Source: Saccharum officinarum (lineage: Eukaryota; Streptophyta; Magnoliopsida; Poales; Poaceae). From it: DNA of 64,000 nt. Positions 34,609 through 45,643 of this stretch are shown piece by piece; the first letter of the stretch is position 1; each line of letters opens with the position of its first letter. The notes under the pieces are model-generated. The model did not search any database. It saw only the letters and a program-made list of their open reading frames with translations, and was not told the origin of the DNA. Both the position numbers and the translations under genes were made by a program. The DNA lies in assembly GCA_020631735.1 (NCBI GenBank), contig CM036159.1, positions 98,758,701-98,822,700 of the forward strand. The letters are read 5' to 3'.

Positions 34609-37036
34609 TGTAACACCCAAAAATTCTAAACTTTAGGAATAATGAATTTCAAATAGTTTAGATAACAATTAATGGCAAATTAAAATTTTAAAAAACTATT
34701 TGGTGATGCATTCAGGCTGTTGCATTTATTTTATTTTGTGGTGTGGTTATATTTGTTTTATTTTAATTGATTTGGTTTTGGAAAATATATATATAGAAGT
34801 GAATAAATGAAAGAAAGAAAAAAAATATAAAACAGCTTACCTGTGCGACCGGGCCGACCTGCCTTCTCTCCCTCTCCCTTTGGCCATCGGGCCGAGGCTT
34901 GCATCTTCTCCGCGCCTGCCCGCGTGGGCCGTTCAGCATCGTCGCGGCCGAGCCAGCCCGAGCCAGCGTCAGCGCCTTCCCTCCCTCCTTGTTTCGCTGG
35001 CAAGTGGGACCCGGCTGTTGGATGCTCCTCCAAGCTCACGTAACCGAGCCGGTCACGAACCGTAGTCGAACGGCAACCGAATCTTGTAATCCGGGTATGT
35101 TAACCAAAATCAGCGATTGAGGCTATAAATAGGACGCCTAGGTCCTCTAGTTTCCGTTTTTCATCTAAAATTGTGAGTTCCACCGCAAAACGTCGAGTTC
35201 TAGGGTTGGGTTCGGTTGAGTACGACGGACGTTGGGGAGGAGTGCTTTCGCGTTGGTAAGCCTGCAAATCTCCTCCTTTTTCTTCCCGTGCCCTTCTTTG
35301 GTGTTGAGACGTTTTGAATTGCGGTTTTGGTGAGCTCGGGTGCACCGGCAATGGCACCGCCGCCCTAACCTAGCCGCGTCCCGTTTCCGCGCAATAGCAG
35401 TCTTCCTAAACTAGGTAGACGAGTTCGGGGGAAGTTTCTCTTTCGATTGAGTTGGTGGCGGGTCAAGTAGAGGTCGGAAAAGGGGGAGACGGAACTTCTC
35501 CGGCGAGGTGGGCATGGTGGTAATGGTGGATGGCGGCCGGACTTGAAGGTGGAGGCCGGGCCTTCCACTGTAGAGCTGCGGGTGATTGAGGGCCGTTCGT
35601 TTTTGAATCAACGACCCAGATTAGAACTTACCCCTTCGCGGGTAAATTTGTTAAAGAGACCCTCAGCTTTTTAGTAATCAACCCGCGGTCCGTAGCGTAA
35701 AACTGAAAGAACGTTTTCGTGTTTGGAAAGCGTATTCTCTCCCGGTTAAGTCAAAAATACGTTTTCAGATAATTACAGTTTTGCCACTAGAATTGTTTTG
35801 GTCATAAAATCTTCATTTTAACTCCGATTTGATCCGTTCAAGTTGCGTTAGGTTCGTATTTGCGAGCTCTACATGTTAGTGTAGTTGTACAGTTAGTTTT
35901 GATAATTTATTTTTCGAGTTTATAATTAAGTATTTATTTATCTATAGGAAATCTTAGAAAATTCATAACTTTCACGTTTTAACTCCGAATTTGGTGATCT
36001 TTGCGTCTGTGTGATCGTAGAAACGTGTAGAAGAGTTTTATAAACTTTTATTACTGTTTTGCTACTGTTGGTGTACTGTTCTAATTGTATCTCTTTGTTT
36101 GCTTCGTGTTTGTTTGATTGGATGCATGTGTGTTGTTGATTGATGATCGAGTATAGAAGGTGAGCAGTATCTGGACGATTCGGAGTATTACTTTGAGCCA
36201 AGTTAGCAGTATCACTTGGAAAGCTTTGATCAAGGCAAGTATAACACAGGACTATCCTTGTTACCTATACATTGAATTATCATACATATGCATGTGCTTA
36301 CCTTGACAACCTTAGAGATTATAACTTAGTGATTGTTATCTTGATTCCTTGTCAACCTTGGGAATGCATATGGGTAGCTACTGCTAGTGCTTAAACTAAG
36401 AACAATGATCTTGTAATTTGATTAATGGATTAAGCAATCAACTATTAAGATGATTTTATTACTGTTAAAAGGGGCTAGAGCATGTGTATTATCTTGATGC
36501 TCTGGTTTCTCTCCATAAGGACTTATCTGTAAGTGATAACGGGATATACAGTACAGCTGTGAGGGCTATATGGCTCTGGCTTTAGTTGATCAAGAGACCT
36601 TTTCTAGCTTGTTAGTGGTTACCTTAAATGGCGTAAGAAAGGCTTGCCACGTTGGGTGTAGTGCGAGCCCCTGGCCTAGTGTGTATAGGCTGCGGTTGTT
36701 GTGCCACAGGGAAGGGGGGTTCTACATCTGCCTGCCGAGTGAATCTAATGGCCCTAACTTGTTAGACGAACTTTTGAGTGGCTTTATATGGTTCTCGGGT
36801 GTTTGGGCTTGATCTCCCCACTCATTTGGAAATCATGACTCACAGTGAAAGTGTACACCTCTGCGCAGAGTTAAAAACTGGAATACTAGCCATGCTCACG
36901 GATACGAGCGGCCTTGGGGATTCTTATGGAATTTGATCATAACTGTTATATCATGCTTAATTATTGTTGATTATTATTTGCTCATGTTAATGCTATTCAT
37001 TATCCTTATTAAACAATTGATCATTTGGTTCTTTTA
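34609..37036 (+). mobile_element. Partial Ty3-gypsy LTR (starts TGTAACACCC), cut by gap
   Basis: TGTAACACCCAAAAATTC is the usual start of grass Tekay/Del-type gypsy LTRs. It interrupts the copia LTR at 34608/34609. A GC-rich promoter-proximal block (34840-35060), a TATA box and a long non-coding leader-like region follow. The right end is in the N gap, so LTR length, internal region and target duplication are unknown. No gene is supported; an open frame at 36933-37253 runs through N bases and is meaningless. Confidence 0.65.
35123..35132 (+). promoter_or_regulatory. TATA box of the gypsy LTR
   Basis: CTATAAATAG lies ~510 bp into the LTR after a GC-rich block and before GGACGCCTAGG, a typical LTR promoter arrangement. 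Confidence 0.55.
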
Positions 37037-37136
37037 NNNNNNNNNNNNNNNNNNNNNNNNNNNNNNNNNNNNNNNNNNNNNNNNNNNNNNNNNNNNNNNN
37101 NNNNNNNNNNNNNNNNNNNNNNNNNNNNNNNNNNNN
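37037..37136. other. Assembly gap (100 N)
   Basis: One hundred N bases of conventional size lie exactly at the left edge of the second copy of the duplicated segment and the right edge of the partial gypsy LTR. Confidence 0.98.
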
Positions 37137-37747
37137 TTAGATCCAAATGGGGAAGGAGGAGGAGGTGGGGGGAGGAGAGGAGGGAGGGAAAATCTCAGAT
37201 CTGGATCCAGAGAGAGGAAGGGAGGAGAGGAGATCCAGATCAAGAGAGAGTAAGAGAGGAGAGGAGGCTCCAGATCTAGATTCCTCTGCCACCTACCTCG
37301 TCGGAGCTACCACCGTCACCCTCATCTCCGATGAGGTGCCAGAGCCGGGTCGCAGAGGAAACGGAGGTGTGTGGGAGGGCGCGGTGTGCACGAGGGGAAG
37401 GGGAAGTAAGCACGACGCGTCGCAGGCGCGCAGCGAGCTCGTTGGGGCGCGACGCGTGGTGCGGCCATCCGACGATGGCGCGGGAGCGCGAGCAGCGAGG
37501 GACGGAGGTGCGAGAGGCGAGCGGGAGTGGAGAGGCGTGGCGAGCGAGGAGGAAGAAGTGAAGAGACGGGAGTCATACGAGCGAGCGAGTGGGTGGGGAG
37601 CGTCCACCGAGCGAGTGGGTGGGAGCGTCCGACCACGTCGAACGCCCGTGATATATATTACCGTTGTTTTTTTCAGCCAGAACAGTATTTAACAAATTAG
37701 TGAACAGTAATTTTTTAACCCTTTCCTTTTTTCTTTTTTTTTCCTCT

Positions 37748-37990
37748 CCAGCCACCCCGTCGGAAGCCCGCACGGCCTTCCCTCCTCGTCGCACCAGCCC
37801 CGTGCGCGCACTTCCCTTAGGGACCACGCGCTCGCGCTTTCCCCGCCTCGCGCTGCTCTCGGCCGCCGCCGTCCTTCTCCTCCACTTCGCCGCCGCGTCC
37901 CGGGGATCCCTGCTCTCCTCCGCCCGTTCCGAGGATCCCTGCTCTCCGACTCCGATCCTGCTAAGAACAAAACCGAATCCCGCGAAGGTA
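37748..37990 (+). other. GC-rich exon-like sequence with signal-anchor reading frame (copy 2)
   Basis: This is the better-preserved version of the stretch at 24770-25010. One open frame has a hydrophobic core (LALLSAAAVLLLHFAAAS) after a basic Pro/Arg-rich lead, then Ser/Pro-rich sequence up to a GAAG/GTATCT donor-like junction. No in-frame ATG is present. The function is unknown. Confidence 0.25.
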
Positions 37991-39447
37991 TCTGCGAGCA
38001 CCTGCAAAGCACGGCACACACAACGCGACGGTAACGAGGCTTTTTTATTACAGAAGCGGTACCTCCATTTGTTTGTGGTGTCCATTAGTTTGTGCTTAGT
38101 TGTATTTGATAGACTATACATATTCTAATAGTATTAGCTAGTGTGCTAGATCGATTAGCGTCAGAAATTTTGAGGATCTCTACTGTGGTGGTAGCATCAG
38201 ACAATACGCGTGCTATTTATGATACTATGATGTAATACATAGCTGGGTTTTGAATTTGCGACCTGATCGATGAGCCTGTAGACCTAGTTATAGTGCTGAC
38301 AGTGGCATGGGAGTGCTATTGATGGATCTGTGGGTGCAGTACAGCGCTTTAAAATTGAATGTTGACTAGTGACAGCGCAGTTGTGTGTGAAGTATGCCAG
38401 TAGCTAATATAGTTGTGTTAGATGCATCTGTAATCTGTACAGCATGCTAAAAATTGTATCCCAGCAACCTGTGCTTGCCTCCCTGTGGTACCTGTTTTTC
38501 CCCCTTGCTAACCACCATCCTTAATGGAATTGAACAAGAAAATTTGGTGTATGGGTCTTCATGTTCGTGGACCATATATGGATATAAATTGTGTGAATTA
38601 TGAATGGACCAGTAGGAAGATTAGTGACTCTGAGCCCTGCTAAATTAGATGTAAATATACTGTTTCCTGCTCTACATTATCCCCATTCCCCAATATTGCA
38701 AACTAGAGCTGAACACAGACAGTGGATGGTAGCTCCTTTTCCTTTTGCCTTAACGATCTGTGTATCTCCATATGTTGTGCCTGTGTGGTCTGAGTCTGAA
38801 CACTCAGCTGTCAGTTCAGGATTAATACGGTACCAGATGACCATAGTGAGACAAGGTCAGATCACCCTCTGATCTTTGGGCTTCTCCTGTTGAGAAGTGG
38901 CTATGATGATACCAATTTTATAGGTGAAGTCCTTCAGTTGATTGATTCCTATGCGGAACCCCTCATTATGCCATCATAGTTTTTAGGCTCCTGCTAACTA
39001 CACATCACAGACTAGCAAATCCATTATAACTCTTTACTTCTTTTCCTTATTATTATTAAAAAAAAACTCTTATACTTCCTTTAGATGCTAATAATTCTTG
39101 GGCTTCCAACAGAAACCAATCTAATTGACTACGACTTGTACACATCTAATATGGACGGGATGATGCATGTGTGGTTTCCATAACAATTCTGATGTTCCTA
39201 TTCTGGCTCAATGATAGATCAAGTTATAGTATTTTTTAGTCTTTAAAACTGGACTTGCACAGGATACATGTTGAAGCACTGTAATGAGATGAAGTATCCA
39301 TCCCAGTGACATCCTGTTGGATTCTGAAAGGCAATGTTCCTTTCCAAACAAGAAAGCAGACATATATAGGAAATGTTAGGTTTCTTATTTCTTCTTTTCG
39401 TTTTCATCAACCATCATTTTTGTCTTTTTCATCAATTTGGTAGTTGA

Positions 39448-39714
39448 AGGGCAGGCTGGTGCAGTTGGTGAGTGCTAGCTCGCCGAGTCACCAGGTGTCC
39501 TGGGTTCAAAGCCGTCTCTCTGCAGAATTTCTGCGGGGGTAAGACTTTGCTTCGGTTATTCCCTTCCCTAGACCCCACTCGTGTGGGAGCCTCTGGCACT
39601 GGGTCTACAACAACAACAACAACATAGCCTTTTGTCCCAAGCAAGTTGGGGTAGGCTAGAGATGAAACCCAAAAGAGACGAGAAACAGGGAGCCTCTGGC
39701 ACTGGGTCTGCCCC
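39448..39714 (+). mobile_element. Au-like SINE with nested retroposon (copy 2)
   Basis: This is the counterpart of 26454-26721, with CATCAATTTGGTAGTTGA on both sides (39430-39447 and 39715-39732). The nested retroposon body is 39607-39687, with a perfect 22-bp duplication (39585-39606, 39688-39709). Box B has a change (GGTTCAAAGCC). Confidence 0.85.
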
Positions 39715-40211
39715 CATCAATTTGGTAGTTGATTAAGTGCACATATTGATTTTACAATTATGTCCATTATTAATCAAACGCTTCTTCATAGGGATTTAGG
39801 AGCCTAGAAGGTTTTGATATGAAACTAGCTACATAGGCCAGTACTTCAAAGGAAATGCTACCACTATTGAAGTCTTCACTGATAGACTGACATTGTTAAG
39901 GGCTTAAGGCTCACGACTGTTCAAGATTCAGAGAAAAGCAACCAATGAGATGATTGTTTCATGCTTAGATTACACCCCAACAATAAATCACAACAACTGG
40001 TTACTTCAATGCCTTGTGGTTATATCAATTGAAAGGTTAACAGAGTTTTATAAGAAAAGTTAAATTCTCCTCATACGTAGAACTCATGTTTTCTATTTTT
40101 CCTATCCGGGCTTGCAACCTGCTTCTAGCCATTGTTCAGTTATTTCTAGTTGAGCAGCTACCCAATGTGAATTCCCTTTAACCTGCCCTCTCTTCGAAGA
40201 CGATGTATTAT

Positions 40212-40547
40212 GGTGCTGTTTGGTTCCATCAGTGGGAGTGGCAACGTAAATGCAATCAGGTTACGGTGGTATGCGTTACATGGGAAAGCAAAGCAGGATT
40301 TGTTTGGTTTAATTTTTTAATGTCTTGCAGCCGGGGCCGGCGGGCGGTGGTCGTCAGGTACTCGCATGAGAGGCTACAGGATTGGGTAACACCCGCAGAG
40401 GAGGAGCAACGGGATTATACAGGCCGTCATCTGATAGCGCGGTGATCGACTGATCGGTTACTAGCCGGAGCAACCAAACAAAAAGCAACGAGACCCATTA
40501 GCAATGTTAACTGGTTATGGGCCAAAAGATCCGAACCAAACAGCACC
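40212..40547. mobile_element. Tourist-like MITE, TSD TAT (copy 2)
   Basis: This is the counterpart of 27219-27554, with the same GGTGCTGTTTGGTTC ends and TAT on both sides. Confidence 0.75.
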
Positions 40548-40983
40548 TATGCTCCATCCGGCCTGCTATTTTCTATCCCCTTAGGAAAAACAGACTCTGT
40601 TAAGTCCGCTGGCAACTCAATTTTGCTTCTTCCCCATTAAAATTAATAAACAGTTGTGTTTGAGAAAAAATAATAAACAGTCATTTCAAAATCTGCTAAA
40701 AATATTTGGCTTACTTTGGATTCATTTTGTTAGCTGTGGTTGCAGGAAGCCTATGCTAGAAAGCATAATGCTCCTTGCTTTGAATAAGTGAATTATGTTA
40801 TCAATGATGAGCTGTGTGGTTGTTTCTAAGTAGACCTCGGTGATTGTTGCTAGAAATGTTAGCTTAGCTCAGCTGTAATGTGCGTCAATTTGATATAAAA
40901 CTTGACTAGCTTCTAGTTGAAAGTATCCGGGAGCTGATTTGAAATGTCTGAAAATTTTGTATGTCGTTTCTGCTTGCCTTTTA

Positions 40984-41141
40984 GAAGGGCAGGCCTGGTG
41001 CAGTGGTGAGAGTTGTCTCACTAAGTCACCAGGGCGCGGGTTCGAAGCAGCCTCTCCGCAGATTTTGTGGGGGGAAGGCTTTTTTCCCTTCCCTAGATCC
41101 CACTCATGTGGGAGCCTCCGGCACTGGGTCTGCCCCTTTTT
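40984..41141 (+). mobile_element. Au-like SINE, second (copy 2)
   Basis: This is the counterpart of 27990-28145, with intact box A and box B (GGTTCGAAGC) and the same flanking duplication with a one-base length difference. Confidence 0.85.
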
Positions 41142-41691
41142 TTTCTGCTCGCCTTTTAACCTATTCATTACAAGGCAATTCACTATGTTCCATCCAGATC
41201 AGGCTATCCTGTGTTCCAGCTAAGCGATTATTGTAGTTTGTTGCAGATTTGTGCTCCCTCGATCCATCAATGTAAGGCATATTTTTATCTGAAAACTTCG
41301 CAAGTTTTAATTTACAGTTAGTTAGGGTGGTTAGTGGCTTAGTGCTAAAAAAATCCATCAATAGATTTGCATTCAAAATAAATTTTAAAAATTGACAATA
41401 TATTGTAGGATAATTTGACGTTTGAAAACCTTCTAATACTAAAATACGCCATGCATTGATGGACAGATGGAGAAGCTTGTAATTTGCTCAACTATGGTGC
41501 AAACTTGATCACAGTTAACTTTGCATGCCTAATGCTCTCTTTTGTCTTCCCCCCTTGAATACTAATGAGAGCTGCACATAATTATCGTTACACACACCCC
41601 ACCACCACCACAACCACCACCAGATTAAACTTAAAACAAATGTGCCACAGACACAAAAAGGCGACCAACAGCCAAACTTAGACCAGCTAGT

Positions 41692-42122
41692 TTTCACCCA
41701 TAGTCAGCCATGCCAGACCTTTGGCCCCAGCCATGAACCACAATTGTGCTCATACCTAATGATCTGCAGAACCTTTTGTGTTGGGCAAACTCCACATTGA
41801 AGACACTATCATTTCGTTGCTTCCAGATTGTCCAAGCACCCAATGTGATCAAGGAGTTTACTCCAGTCTGCAATGACCCTACCACCAAAGTTATGGTTCT
41901 GGACCACCACTCAAAGAATTGCATTGTGGATGGTTGGGTTGGGATGATAGATCAAGGAGACCAACATATTAAACAAGAGTGACCAGGTCTCTTGCACAAA
42001 GACACAAGAGACTAGGATTTGATGGATAATTTTGTCTTCCTGATAATATAGTGAGCAGCGATCTGGATGTGGTAAACCCCGTCAAGCAAGACGACCGGCT
42101 TTCCAACACCGGTTATGGGCTA
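41692..42122 (-). pseudogene. LINE 3' fragment, zf-RVT tail (copy 2)
   Basis: This is the counterpart of 28690-29120 with the same stop and frameshift and one amino-acid change (SVFNG to SVFNV). The shared lesions show the LINE was dead before the two copies separated. Confidence 0.8.
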
Positions 42123-42523
42123 CTAAGTATAGAAAATAATTGACATTTCTTAGGAGCCTGCGATTTTGAAATCAATTTGCACGGTTCAAAAGTCAAAACT
42201 AATAGATCCAATATAGTGGGACCAAATCAACTAATTTATTAGTTTTTTGCTTTCTGTTGGGATCTACTTTGTTAATGATTGGGCTATCCTGTTGCATTCT
42301 TGACTAATTACAGTCAACCTTGAACTACTTTCGAATCAAATTCAAAGTACCTATTCCTTGACCTGGTAGATTTCTTTTATGTTTAAAAAATAGATGCTTG
42401 CAAAATAATTTGACTTTTATTCTATTGCAACTGATCTGTTCATCAGATCAGTTCTCATATTTGGAATATATGAATACCAGAGGATCTATTCATGTTTTTC
42501 TATTATGGTTGATTAACTACTTA

Positions 42524-42769
42524 CTCCCTCCATTCCAAATGATAGGTCACTTTAGTTGTGTTGAGTCGAACTTCTCTAACTTTGACCAAATTTATGATAG
42601 AATGCACCGATGTCTACAACATCAAATTTACATTAAACTCTCCATGAAATATGTCTTGATTTAGCGTTTATTTGAACTTGTAGATGCCAATACATTTTTC
42701 TATAGACTTGGTCAAAGTTAGAGAACTTTGACTTAGGAAAGCTAAAGTGAACTATAATTTGGAACAGAG
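42524..42769. mobile_element. Stowaway MITE, TSD TA (copy 2)
   Basis: This is the counterpart of 29523-29768, with CTCCCTCC... ends and flanking TA, the same length and near-identical sequence. Confidence 0.85.
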
Positions 42770-44365
42770 TAATTGTTAGTCTGATCCATGGGGAAATAGC
42801 CAGGTGTTCTGCCTCTGTGAGGTGTACTGTGATCAATTATATGAATCTAGTGATTTTGCCAGCCTTTTCTGCAGCAGCAAATTTGCAGCTTTTTCATTGT
42901 GCTTGGTGGCAATTATCAGGGTCACCAACTCCTACATTGCTAGGATGGGGTCAAAGTGCTGAAAGATCATATTAATGTCGCTGCTACTGCTCACCATTTG
43001 CATGCTGCTGTTGCGGTGCTGCGATTCAGTGTAAATAATTTAAATGTTTAGTCAATTGGTAACACACTTCGGTTCATCTCTGCTACATGCCCTTTGCATG
43101 CCTAGTTAGCTACATACTTTTGCTGTGTCCTTTGTCGTACTTGGCATAAAGAGTTCCCCATAATTACCTTTTATGCTTGTCATGAAAGGGGAACTGATAA
43201 TTGATGCTTTGTTCTTGCTGAGTTGTTTGTGGGGCCTTCCATGTAATTTTTTGTTCAAATGTTGTTATTGATCATTTGTTTTCAACTTGCATATAGTTCC
43301 AATCTTTGGATGCAAGGCTTTAACTTGCACTTCAGCATAAACTTGTAGACATCTGGACTTGTTAATGTTGAATTGCACTTTGTATACTTCAAGGTCATAC
43401 TCGGATTTCATCATATATGGCATAATAGCAATCACAGTTTCAAATGTATTCTTCAGGATTAAGTTTGGTGTGGTGTGCCGATGATTGTTCCTGCTGTTGA
43501 TGTTTGGATGAATTGCTCAAGTGGCTGACAGCCGAGATGTGGAAATGGCAAATGCTGATCATCATGGCCAATAGAGACAGGTACCTCTTCTCTTTCGTGG
43601 ACTTAATTTTTTGGCATTTTCCTTTTAAATGCACGCCCATCATTATCTGGAATAAATTCCTGCATTAGGAGCCAGCATAAGGTTCTGAACACACCTAATT
43701 GCTTTCAATGCCATGCCACAGTGAATTCAATGTTCTCAAAATTTTATCAAGCAAATACCATTGTGCTGTTTCTACTTATTATGTCCATCCTTTAGGCATA
43801 ATCATGTTTGATACAATACTGGTACCATACAAGCTCATCACAATCTAAATTAATAAAACAAACTGCTGAAAGTATCTCTGCATAAAAAAAGTTTTTGACT
43901 GGCACATCATCTCTTTGCTGTTGACAGGAAGACTTTAGAAATTTTATTTTAGGTAAAAGAGGATCTAGGAAGGAAGCAAATCTGATGGCTTCTGAGCCAA
44001 CTGTAGTTGATTGCATTTCTTTACATATCATTTCATTGATAAAAACATGTAGCCACTGATAGAAGGGAAAGGAGGTGAGCCCCTGTGTGCCCATCAGCAC
44101 AAGATGCCAGCTATATGATCAACGGTGGTCACACATAGCCAGATTTTAGGAGCACCAGGTACAGCTGGTAGTGGGGTGCAACAGTGAGGAGCATGAGAGG
44201 TGATACACATATGCCCACACCAAGCAAACTTGCCGCATTAGTCCCGGCATATGCATTCAGCATTGGAACATATTCTGTTGACACGTTGCCTTTTTAAGGA
44301 GTCCTTTTATTCTGCAATATATTTGCAAATTGATTAAATTCTCGTGTGTACCCACACTAACTCGT

Positions 44366-45523
44366 GAGAAAAATTCACCGACGGTCCCTGAACTTGGCAG
44401 CTGGTGTCACTTAGGTCCCCGAATTTTGAACAGTGTATTTCTGGGTCCCTGAACTTGCCTTCAGGTGTCATCTAGGTCCCTGAACTTGGCTTTGGGTGTC
44501 ACTTAGGTCCTCGAACTTTGAACAGTGTATTTCTGGGTCCCTGAACTTGGCTTCGGGTGTCATCTAGGTCCCTGAACTTGGCTTCGGGTGTCATCTAGAT
44601 CCCAATGCTGACGTGACACGGTCCTACATGTGGGGCCTACATGTCAGTCGGTTATATTTCTATTTCGGGGGTACTGTAGCTACAGTTTATAAAATATTCC
44701 AAAAATTGTATCTTTTTCATATGATCTCGGATGAAGATGATTTTCATATGAAAAATGTAGCTCTCGATGAGATCTACAATTTTCTAGTTTTGAGTTTTTT
44801 TAATTTGAGATCATTAAAATGCTTAAAAAAATTAAACAAATTTTTAGTAGTATATTAATTCCTGAAAATTTGTTTAATTTTTTGAGCATTTTAGCGACCT
44901 CAAATTAAAAAACTCAAAACTAGAAAGTCGCAGATCTCATCGAGAGCTACAACTTTTATATATAAATCATCTCCATTTGACAGCATATAAAAAAGATATG
45001 ATTTTTCCAAGGCGACAAGGGCTTGTACGCGATTAGTATACTGCTGAAAATTTGTTTAATTTTTTAAAGCATTTTAATGATCTCAAATTAAAAAACTCAA
45101 AACTAGAAAGTTGCAGATCTCGTCGAGAGCTACATTTTTCATATAAAATCATCTTTATCCGAGATCATATGAAAAAGATACAATTTTTGGAATATTTTAG
45201 AAATTGTAGCTACGGTACCTCTGAAATAAAAATATAACCGACTGACATGTGGGCCCCACATGTAGGACCGCGCCACATCAGCATTGGGACCTAGATGACA
45301 CCCGAAGCCAAGTTCAGGGACCCAGATGACACCCGAAGCCAAGTTCAGGGATCCAGAAATACACTGTTCAAAGTTCGGGGACCTAAGTGACACCCAAAGC
45401 CAAGTTCAGGGACCTAGACGACACCTGAAGGCAAGTTCAGAGACCCAGAAATACACTGTTCAAAGTTCGGGAACCTAAGTGACACCTGCTGCCAAGTTCA
45501 GGGACCGTCGGTGAATTTTTCTC
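44366..45523. mobile_element. Mutator-like foldback element (copy 2)
   Basis: This is the counterpart of 31369-32527, with GAGAAAAATTCACCGACGG ends and flanking CTAACTCGT / TTAACTCGT. Arm sequences differ at a few sites from copy 1, several of them at CG/TG. Confidence 0.75.
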
Positions 45524-45643
45524 TTAACTCGTTTCTGTTTTTTTGGTTTTCACATTGTTGTTCACCACCCCTTCTCTTTTCTAGCAATGAATTAGTATTA
45601 TTATTCATGAACTGTATTAGTACCTTTGGTCTAGGCTGCCCCC

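Larger units (their letters stand above)
37137..45643. repeat. 8.5 kb duplicated segment, copy 2
   Basis: This segment is co-linear with 24171-32647. Differences include a 14-15 base extra phrase at ~38947 (CCTATGCGGAACC), length changes in A, T and C runs, and scattered substitutions. At its right edge the C run is longer and continues into single-copy DNA instead of a copia LTR. Bases 37137-37663 are the right part of the Mutator-like element seen at 23369-24681. Confidence 0.95.

Noticed and set aside
36933..37279. Open frames across the N gap
   Set aside because: They run through 100 unknown bases and join unrelated sequences.
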